Shown here: one piece after another, positions 56,340 to 64,000 of the stretch
Position numbering within the stretch: the stretch's first letter is position 1
How the letters are laid out: each line of letters begins with the position of its first letter
Position numbers and translations under genes: made by a program
The notes under the pieces: model-generated
What the model was told of the DNA's origin: nothing
Database searches by the model: none
The model's input: the letters and a program-made list of their open reading frames with translations, nothing else
Source: Rhyzopertha dominica
Lineage: Eukaryota > Arthropoda > Insecta > Coleoptera > Bostrichidae
DNA length: 64,000 bases
Assembly: GCA_025024175.1 (NCBI GenBank)
Contig: QCXZ01000064.1
Span: 48,443,325 to 48,507,324 of the forward strand
Direction of reading: 5' to 3'

Positions 56340-56725
56340 GAAGATGCTTCGTCCCATTTACCTCGTAATCACCCTTCTAATGGCCAAACTTCCCGAACGA
56401 TAAACATCTGATATCGGAAAACATTCTTGATTTCTTTCTATCCCTAACGGGAGGATTCTTTAATTTACCGAGCGCCTAATATACAGTCATTGTTTCATTG
56501 CAATGATAAACGTGAATGGAATCATTGACTCTTTGTAACCAATCGTTTACATCAACATTTCTAGCGGGGTTGCAGTCAGGTAACAGTTTGTCAACCCGAA
56601 TCATAGAATAAGATGAACGTGCCGGAATTTCTGTTTGATTGGGAGTACTGCATCTTCGCTCTCCATATCTTATCACTCGAAACGGAACTTTATCCCACTT
56701 CTGAGAGAAAGTAAAACACAATAAA
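56340..56725 (-). pseudogene. Possible Ty3/gypsy gag capsid fragment
   Basis: The minus-strand frame 56476-56721 ends in RVDKLLPDCNPARNVDVNDWLQRVNDSIHVYHCNETMTVY, a stop and then ALGKLK in frame. Capsids of gypsy-type retrotransposons in arthropods often have the pattern 'F.p......v..Wl..v.......gw.d....y.al.kL', which this follows, including the W, the hydrophobic spacing and the position of the AL.KL block. No protease, reverse transcriptase or long terminal repeats are nearby. The 56340-56460 continuation is shifted. The call is by pattern only and could be wrong. Confidence 0.4.
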
Positions 56726-56850
56726 GAGTCCTAGCGAAAATAATTGATTAAGAAAATTAGCTAAAACCAGTAATAAGTCTGCAGTACAACGCTAGCTCGA
56801 GTATAATGATATAATCTTGGTTTGAAGGCTTCCGTGGTTGTTGTCGATGA

Positions 56851-57160
56851 CATGTTGTTTTCCGGGCTGGTTCCCACGTTCGTTATTAGACCTTGACGTT
56901 TCGACACTCATGTCGGTGTCTTCCTCAGAAGTAGCTCTAAAACTGAAGNGAAGTTCAGTTTCAGAGCTACTTCTGAGGAAGANACCGACATGAGTGTTGA
57001 AACGTCAAGGNCTAATAACNAACGTGGGAACCAGCCCGGAAAACAACATGTCATGAACTTCACTTCAGTTTTAGAGCTACTTCTGAGGAAGACACCGACA
57101 TGAGTGTCGAAACGTCAAGGTCTAATAACCAACGTGGGAACCAGCCCGGAAAACAACATG
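56851..57160. repeat. Three-copy Penelope-type terminal repeat, first copy inverted
   Basis: A block of about 98 bases occurs three times: 56851-56949 on the minus strand, then 56954-57050 and 57063-57160 on the plus strand, the last two 109 bases apart. Each has CTGAGGA, A, GACAC-CGACATGA-GTGTC, GAAACGTC, then ctaataac and gggaaccagcccggaaaac. The CTGANGA / 5-pair stem / GAAAC order is that of a hammerhead core, with one extra A before stem II. Such blocks occur at Penelope-element ends. In frame it also reads ATSEEDTDMSVETSR, so it may overlap a protein tail. Copy two has three N bases and one more N lies just before it. Confidence 0.75.
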
Positions 57161-57664
57161 CCATGATATAATCTTGCATGCAAAACGAAACAATAAAAAA
57201 ACGAATGACAATGAAACTGAAGGCCGTCTTCGGACACCCAAGCCCGCTTCTCGGTATCGGTGTTGCCTATATGATAATAATTAGTGTTCCATACTCACAC
57301 ACAGTAACGAGCGTTTACAGAAACTAATCGCAAAGTTTCCGTAGAGTTTGCATGCCACCATTGCTACTAGTCTATAAACAAGCAAGTGAAGTTCTAGTAT
57401 AACAATCCGATAATGAAAGCGGAACGCGATGCGTATGCGACCTGTCGCTAAAATAGTCTGTAAACAATTATGGTCTATCCAACTATATTGNAAGTGGTCT
57501 CTTGACCTGGGGTGAGGGCGACAGACTAGAGCGACATCAAGGTCAATATGTACTCGTATATAAAACACGTTATATATACTCACGGAGACGAAACAACACT
57601 ATCATTAGATGCACTATAATTTGTGCCTCAAATCTGAGAGAGGTATGAGATTGAAATACGTGTC

Positions 57665-57770
57665 TGCGCAATGCTGTCTGCAACCAACTGCAGACAGAAC
57701 CATTTCGCTTTTGTTAAACCTCCTCAGTGCAGTATATTCCTAGTGCAGACAACACGGCATTTTGTCGCTC
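57665..57770 (+). repeat. Dispersed CAGTGCAG-type repeat, copy 3
   Basis: The order gctgtctgcaaccaactgca, then catttcgctt, then cctcagtgcag, then ctagtgcagacaacacggca matches 9361-9445 and 9040-9101. It is followed by 'gagacaaaatgtctgtaatgccgacag', which partly reverses earlier wording in the copy. No long arms like those at 9136 are present here. Confidence 0.6.
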
Positions 57771-57779
57771 ATATCATAT

Positions 57780-59280
57780 ATTGATTAGTCGTCCAGGTGA
57801 GAGACAAAATGTCTGTAATGCCGACAGTGCTCTTTTTATACAGAGGTGATCCAACGCACACGTGTAAAGTTATAGTTAAATCCAGCTTTATTGTACCTGA
57901 GTGTGCTTGTAATGTTGTAATGCACCAAAATAGGCCAGGCTAACGATTTTGCAGAAAATGGAATGTGTGGCCGTATTTGATAGCTCCACTCGATCGTTCT
58001 ATTAATTCCGAAAGTTGCAAAATAATCTCGTGTAAAGTCAAGTCGTAAATTAAGATTGTGCACTTACCAAGCCTATTCTGTTTCCAAAGCAGCCTTATAG
58101 TTCCAGGAACAAATAAAACTTTACATTGAAATTCAAGCTTGAGAAAGTGTACATACAAAAAAACGTGAAAAACTATGAAAAAAGAATATTAAGTTGTTCG
58201 TAAACATGCATTTTAATTATTTCAGTCAGTTCAATAAACATGGATATTAGAAATTGATTTTTACGTACGTGATAGGTATATGCTTGTAATAAATTTATAT
58301 ATACAATACCTTATGAACCAATTTGTACCTAACTATTTATTAATACCTTTTATATACAAATAAATCAGTACTTACCTCAAAATAGTGTATTGTTCTAAAG
58401 TATATCAGAACCTGTTTTTGTGGACTGAATTTGTTACAGTAGGTTAGATTTGTTAAGATGTCAATGTATCGCAAAATACCAAGCCTCTGTTAACCATTTA
58501 AAGCCAGGTCTCTCAAAAAAACAGTCTCGGTAAATGAAATTAATCTATTTATTTGTAGTTTGTATAAATACAGGGTTNCTATAAATGATTCATGCAACGC
58601 GGGCGGCGTGGATTTCTGAATTTATTGTGCCGCCTTTTTGTAACTGCTGCCAAGCTACAATATGCATGGCGATAGCAAGCTGCTATAGTACTGAAGGTTG
58701 GGATGCAACCTTAAAGTTAATTATCCCACAAAACACTAAAAAATGCGTTGAAAATATACACTCCCAGGCGTATTCTCATATTAAAATACATCAAATAATT
58801 CAAAAATCACAGATGACAAGCAAGTGTCACTTTCCTAAGAGGCGGCAAATTGATTTAATCAAAAATTTCCAAAAGCGCCCTGGATGCATGAATGAATGCA
58901 TATGAATTTATAGAAACCATGTATAAATAAGTAATTATTGAAGGTACAGAACCGCTTAATTTAAGATGTCACAGAATATGACTATATTTACACTGGACCA
59001 TTTGCTGAATTGTTTGATTGTTACGTGGTTTAATAACCTTGCCTATTATAATTATTTACTTCAGATCCTTTCATTAAGTGTTAACAAGATTTAAGTATAA
59101 AAATTGTATATGCAACCTGGTTAAAAAGGTCCTTTATAAACTAACACAACTTCTTTTTAGTTACTCACTTGCTTACGCTCTTTTTTTTTTACTCAAATTA
59201 AACACCACACTTGTTTAGTTAAATTTTAACTTTTCTAAATTTATTGCATGGTCTGTTATCAAGCTTGCGCAAAAATGACT
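57780..59280. other. Intergenic DNA, no recognised gene
   Basis: At 58573 the word 'tacagggttnctataaatgattcatgcaacgc' has the look of a mariner-type end, but no partner or transposase was found. The 106-codon plus-strand frame that follows (58585-58905) has no motif. Confidence 0.35.
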
Positions 59281-59289
59281 TTCTCGTAC

Positions 59290-59830
59290 CCGCTAATTAT
59301 GTTAAAACCGTTTTACTTTTGAATTTTAAACGAGACTTTGGAGAAGTTGTAGGAAACAGTTGAATATTTGTTTCCCAGGAACAAATACACTTTACTGCAT
59401 CGAATATAGTAAATGAATGATTGGTATTGTTAAGTGCAAATTTTTTTTTGTGGAGTGCAGAGGAATAGAAAAAGTATCTTTACGAATGTTCACACTATGA
59501 CTTTCTGATCGCCTTGATAACAAAGAATAAAGATATGGAAGCAGTTTTGAGTGTAGTATTTTGTAACAAAGTTTTATATAATAATGTCATTTTAGATTCA
59601 GTATTCAATTGTGGGTTATCAATTAACTACGATGTAATGTGTTCGGTGTATTGGATATTATAGACAAATCTCATACAAGCATTTTGTACTTGTTGCAATT
59701 TGTGTTTATTGTGCTGAATAAGGAAGTTATAATATGTCTGTGCGCAATACTCTATGTGGGGATTCACCAATGCCTTAACCAGTCTTATTTTATATATATT
59801 ACAACACCATTTATTCAGTAAACCACTATT
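59290..59830 (-). pseudogene. Jockey/CR1-type LINE C-terminal fragment
   Basis: Minus-strand translation reads LVKALVNPHIEYCAQTYYN, then LQQVQNACMRFVYNIQYTEHIT (about 59630-59790), then LLYKTLLQNT, SLRRSESHSVNIRKDTFSIPLHSTKKN (about 59430-59530) and finally, after a shift, WETNIQLFPTTSPKSRLKFKSK (about 59310-59380). 'l..p..eYc', 'LQ.vQN...RF.y' and the closing 'W..i...p......FK.k' are standard for the end of a LINE reverse transcriptase protein. There is no catalytic box; the copy is 5'-truncated and has stops. It differs in sequence from the LINE tails at 34318 and 63080. Confidence 0.7.
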
Positions 59831-59839
59831 TAAAACACT

Positions 59840-61160
59840 ATTTTGCTCTCAGTAGCACTTAGGACATTTCAGAACTCCTAATTCGCTTTTGTTTCATTGC
59901 TTTAACGCCCTTAAAATTATACTTCATTCGTCATGGGCCAGTTTGGGCTTTATATAGGGTAGCTCCCCGCCTGCGTAATCTCACTAGATGTTTCTGAAGA
60001 GCTGTCAGACTATTCCATGGTCGACATTTACACACCATATATCTATTACTAGGGGTCACTATCTAACAAATTGCAGTGTCTTATTACCAAAAGCGGCAGC
60101 GGCTCTGGACCAAAAGTGCCACTGATGGTGTCAGGTCATCCGTTAGTGCTTAGCAGTATTTTGCCTTGGTCAAAAATCTTAATAAAAGTGTGGGTTTGAA
60201 TATAGCGTAATAGTTAATCGTTGAAGAAATAACCACATAAATTGTTATCTCTACGATGTAGGTAACTCCATATAGATTATTTAGGTTTTGGTATAAGGTA
60301 TAACTAGGTAATAATGTATAGAAATTGCTATTCTTTAAGAATAAGATAGTCTCAGGTTCTGATTAATAGAAGAAGAATAGTATAAAAAACCAAAAAGCTG
60401 ATGCCGTTATCCTTTTTATATCGGTCTAACCTAAATTCAAACACATAATGTCTAACTGGAGCGAGAAGTAAAACATAAATTTTTATATTTTAAAGTTTTA
60501 TCGAAGTCTGTTAAAAATGTTGCGAACACAGAGTTTCAGGAATTACTCTATCTCATCGATCGACCAAAACTGAAAAGTGCATAGAAATCATTTATTAATT
60601 GTGACCAGACAGATACAAATTGAATCGTTACAAAAGAAAAATCTATACATTGTTATACTCAAATTAGCACGGTTTTGTTATGTATTTTCACCGTACTGCG
60701 ACGTACCGTTATATATTGACGTCGGCGCATACTGTGAGCGTAATATTGCGTATCTAGCACCAAATCAGAACCAATATCGTTGGCTCTAAGCAAACATCTC
60801 CGAAACGCGGTTTGCAACCATTACTTTTCCCATATTCGAGTCAACTTCACAATTTAGGCTGATTAGGGTCTAAGCGACATCTAGTTCCCATCGATTTTGT
60901 TTACGTTCTCCCTCTGGGTCTCCGCTACCGTTCTTAATTGAGCCTGCGAAGTGTTTGCTGAATATTAAATACGTTTGGTCTCTTCTGATTTAATTATTGT
61001 CAAAACAGCATGTTGGATATTTATCAGAGAATGTGTTTAGCGGAAACTCTTAACTTTTGTAATGAGAAATCTGAAAATAGACTGCTTGTTTGTACCAGAT
61101 TTAGCAACAGGAGGGAGGGAGCAATGTCCAATACCACTGACTGTATTGTAAAATGAAGAG
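59840..61160. other. Intergenic DNA, no recognised gene
   Basis: No motif was seen. The first part may be the degraded upstream sequence of the LINE at 59290-59830, because that element would extend to higher coordinates. Confidence 0.35.
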
Positions 61161-61166
61161 CTCTTT

Positions 61167-61290
61167 TAGTCACCATGTGACCATACTCTTCAGTGCTAAA
61201 ATACTAAGGAAGAATTTTAAACTTGAATATATGTTTACTGTGTAATCTCTCCTTAAATTTTAACACTGAAGATAGTCACGTGGTGTCTGA
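61167..61290. repeat. Foldback pair, about 35-base arms
   Basis: The left arm 61167-61202 (tagtcaccatgtgacc ... cttcagtgctaaaat) and the right arm 61255-61289 (attttaacactgaaga ... gtcacgtggtgtctga) are inverted copies around a 52-base AT-rich centre. This suggests a small MITE or hairpin element. There are no coding parts. Confidence 0.6.
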
Positions 61291-61454
61291 AAGTGCCCTG
61301 CATTTTGCGACAGAATCACTGGTAGTAGACTTTGATTTGCTTTCCCTACGCTTAACTTATTAAAAACTGAACTAGTTAAAACTGAAATGTACGTACGATC
61401 TTAGATATATAGATAGCTTCTCGTTAGTATTTTTGCACGACCCTGTCAGTATGG

Positions 61455-61490
61455 CCTTTGAATATAGAATGTACATTCTATATTCAAAGG
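61455..61490. repeat. Perfect 36-base palindrome without spacer
   Basis: CCTTTGAATATAGAATGT is followed immediately by its exact reverse complement. Symmetry breaks at the next base on each side. Context is AT-rich DNA with no gene. Confidence 0.98.
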
Positions 61491-61784
61491 TATGGTTAAT
61501 GTTCAGTTTGCTATCAATCTTAATTTCCAGCGTTATTGGTTAACAAGCGAGAAGCATGTTTTGATGCAAATTTCTTACATCGTACAACAAATATTTCGTA
61601 TAATCGATACATACAAAATATATCAATTAACAAGTACATGGGACAGTCAAAATATCTCGGAAATAGCATGATGAACAGTTTTTGCAGATATTAATGGCTT
61701 TATTGTTTTTCATAATATTTATCTTTTAGAATTCTATTGAGAAGTGTGCATATTTACAATGTGTGATTTCCTTAGTACCGGAAA

Positions 61785-61975
61785 AGCGATAGCGACGCCC
61801 TTTATTTTTGATCACAGGAAACGNAAATAGTCTTGTGGAGCCAAATAGAGAATGTGAGGTGAAGGAGTCATTAAGTATTTTATAACACTATTTTACCAAC
61901 ACAGTATGGGGTTTTGCATTATCGTGACAAAGAATGATTAATGTTTAGGTTTGTTTTGTCACCACTCATCAATGA
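61785..61975 (-). pseudogene. Mariner transposase fragment, second and third catalytic regions
   Basis: The minus strand reads LCHDNAKPHTVLVK (about 61890-61935), then after a stop and shift LMTPSPHILYLAPQDYF, an N-containing codon, FPVIKNKGRRYR (61785-61875). In mariners these are 'l.HDNArPHta' and 'l.HppYSPDLaPcDyfLFp.lK..l.g.rf'. The second catalytic D is present in HDNA. The last one is kept as D in APQD, although the preceding SPDL is LYL. Upstream frame 62005-62193 could be more of it but is not convincing. This type differs from the copies at 40152 and 46715. Confidence 0.6.
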
Positions 61976-62394
61976 TTTTTGGCAAGCAAATTATTGTAAA
62001 CTATTCAGCATTTTTGTGTATATCGACCCTCTAAAAGAATTATGTCAACATGTCCTGATTTAGTTAGGAAAAATTTGTAATCATTCATCTGGAAGTGCTT
62101 TACCATCGAAAAAATTTTGTCGACTAACGTTTTTGAAACACCCACCACAACGCAATAGTCGCAAGCGAACATATATATCAGATCTAGGTTCAAATACTTT
62201 TCTTTTATAACTCACATCTTCCCTTGCTCATAATTATTGTTTGCGTCAATAATTTTACCACATGAAATAAAGATTGTTTTATTATAGGACGAATACAACT
62301 TACTGTTTATAAAATGCAAAAAAAACAATTCTTGTCATATCAGTCAGACGTTTAACATTAATTACAGGATTCAATGGTCTGCTTCACTAACGTT

Positions 62395-62590
62395 TATTTA
62401 CTCTTGCTGGAAGCTTGTCTACAACATTTTGAATAAATTTGCTTGGGATACGCTCACATTTTTCCGTTAAGACAGTTCTGAGTTCTTCGAGTGTTGTTGG
62501 TACAGGCACTCAAGCCCGGACCCTTCTCAAGAATGTCCCAAACATGTTCGATGGGATCAAAAACAAAGTAGAGAATAATAACGGGGCAGT
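62395..62590 (-). pseudogene. Tc1-type transposase C-terminal fragment
   Basis: On the minus strand DPIEHVWDILEKG (about 62520-62560) follows a broken frame. In a second frame come TTLEELRTVLTEKCERIPSKFIQNVVDKLPAR (62410-62500). This is the classic end of a Tc1 transposase: 'lNPIE.vWd.l.....', 'l...l...W..ip......lv.smp.R'. The catalytic residue block just before it (SPDLNP) is degraded to an unrecognisable form. No terminal repeat was seen. Confidence 0.65.
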
Positions 62591-63079
62591 CAATAAAAGC
62601 AAAGTTTGTCGCCTGCCGTATTTCTATTAATATAATATAATAATATTGGAATTCTACTACTCGTGATACTGTACTTACTCGATTTAGATGATGGGCAATT
62701 AATTACTGTAATATACCGTGCGTTCCAGTTAAAACGAGCCACCTTATATACTTTGGCAATTGATATATTCCCAAAGAAAAGTGCTGAAACACGCCAACTT
62801 CTGTTTTTAGAGTACACACAAACCAAAATATTTACCATTCCTGCAAATTGTTAACAGAAAATCGAAATCTAAGCAATTTATTCCTTTTATGAATATAAAC
62901 ACTCAAGACAAATGGTAGCAAGCAATTTTATTTTATTATGTTATTTATTTATTTTATTTGTGCACGTGGAAATATAATCAGGAAAAAACCTCACATAGTA
63001 TTCGCAACTAAATAATAATAAATATAACTAAATATCTATGTATATAAATGTAATTAGAAGAAGGAAAAATTGTACTCTT

Positions 63080-63800
63080 GACATTAAACAATAATATCCG
63101 TTATGGTTCTCCTATTCTCAAGTGAAATAAAACTAAAATGACGCCTTGCAGTTGAGACAGACCGATTATGAATTGTGTAGTTTTGTTTATAACATAAATA
63201 TCTAATAAATTTGCTTGGAATTCTTTCTATTTTATCTATATAACATTTATAATGCGGATTCTAAATAAAGCTGGTAAAGCTCAGTTTACTAAGGACGAGA
63301 GTTATATAAGGTAGTAATAGATCTAATGCTTGAAAGTATTTACATTTTCGAAAAACATAGCCGAGAATTTTTAGTGCACTGTCTACAGCAAGGTCTACAT
63401 GTGAGTTAAAATCTGTAATTTAATTTAACCTGTTTAAGGCGATTATTATTGAGGTAATATGATAAAACAAATGGTGATTTATTTGTTGTAAAAATTATAC
63501 AGTGACACTTACTTAAATTTAGAAAGAGACTACTCCATTCACAGTATTTTCTTAAACGTTCAAGATCCTCCTGGACAGCAAAACAGTTGAATTTATACGT
63601 CAATATATTTTTAAGTAATTGGCATACAACAGGACATTGCAGTGATGAAAATACGATCCTATGTTGTCTATATATATAATATTCAAGAAGGGTCCCAGAT
63701 GGAAACCCTGCTGTACGCTGGAAGTGACACTCTGACACTTGGAACTAAAGCCTTCTACATGTACAAACTGAAATCGGTTCTGAATATATTACCGAATCCA
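63080..63800 (-). pseudogene. Jockey-type LINE reverse transcriptase fragment, runs toward window end
   Basis: Pieces on the minus strand in several frames are VHVEGFSSKCQSVTSSVQQGFHLGPFL (63680-63760, matching the 'S....V..GVPQGS.LGPlLF' box), LLYANYLKIY (the YADD box changed to YANY), then VQEDLERLRKYCEWSSLFLNLSKCHCIIFT (63480-63580), HVDLAVDSALKILGYVFRK and IERIPSKFIRY ... ARRHFSFISLENRR (63100-63420). The order is that of the palm and thumb of a jockey/CR1-clade reverse transcriptase. The catalytic aspartate pair is lost and frames shift several times. Upstream parts may lie beyond 63800. Confidence 0.75.
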
Positions 63801-64000
63801 CCATAAAAGCTCACCTTGTATACCGGATTATGCTAGTCGTCTAAAAAGTAAAGTAGAGTTTATTTTATGTAACGCTTTTCTAAAATCGGTGTAGATCGGA
63901 TCGGATTGTATTTGCTGATCTAAATTTACATGTAGATACTCAGAGAAACTGAATAAGTTACTTTCCAAGGAATTGTCCTTGTAAAATCCGTGTTGTGGTA

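Noticed and set aside
58585..58905. 106-codon plus-strand frame after a mariner-like terminal word
   Set aside because: No transposase motif appears and the terminal word has no partner on the right.

Overview
This window looks like a piece of an AT-rich arthropod genome, most probably an insect. It has no bacterial operon structure, almost every open frame is short, and recognisable protein sequence comes nearly always from decayed eukaryotic transposable elements: Penelope-like, LINE, several mariner/Tc1 types, P/THAP, hAT, a TTAA-flanked element, tRNA-derived SINEs and possibly a Ty3/gypsy gag. I found no multi-exon host gene. The only host-gene-like candidate is a 48-codon frame at 21168-21314 with a signal-peptide-like start, an acidic tail and a nearby AATAAA. 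Isolated N bases, several of them inside repeats, point to a draft assembly. All similarities were judged by eye from motifs, without a database search.

Layout. 1-7100 is mostly AT-rich DNA without recognised genes; it holds a degenerate palindromic repeat field (3537-3835) and a GC-richer patch with a hairpin (about 5090-5560). 7112-9556 holds a P-element transposase tail, a mariner scrap, a compact hammerhead-ribozyme-like motif (8001-8042, minus), an AAT microsatellite and a foldback element with 85-90-base arms. 9560-18100 is mostly unassigned, with two tRNA-derived SINEs and an internally deleted mariner copy. 18137-22010 has two minus-strand LINE fragments, with the small secreted-peptide candidate between them.

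22000-28300 is largely unassigned. 28945-30640 is a decayed Penelope-like element on the minus strand: reverse transcriptase, then a GIY-YIG domain, then a hammerhead-like motif at its 3' end. 32620-33517 is a TTAA-flanked inverted-repeat element. 34318-35132 is a LINE tail. 37708-38560 is a deleted mariner interrupted by a 275-base element with a 9-base target duplication. 40152-40960 is a different mariner, and 41790-41972 is a second copy of one of the SINEs.

43865-44845 is a short P/THAP-type deletion derivative that keeps an intron-like gap. 46439-49610 is a nested structure: a DD41D mariner with long terminal repeats sits in a PHD-finger-like ORF, and its left arm is broken by an insertion beginning with a large hairpin. 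52127-52897 is a hAT-type element with a perfect 8-base target duplication. 56023-57160 holds a 61-base minisatellite, a possible gag fragment and a three-copy Penelope-type terminal repeat. 59290 to the end has two more LINE tails, two mariner/Tc1 scraps, a foldback repeat and a perfect 36-base palindrome.

The window reads as an archive of transposon layers. The strongest recurring theme is self-cleaving-ribozyme-like motifs associated with, or resembling, Penelope-type termini at three places. The elements with the best-defined ends are the DD41D mariner, the two elements with target duplications (37912 and 52127) and the TTAA element.
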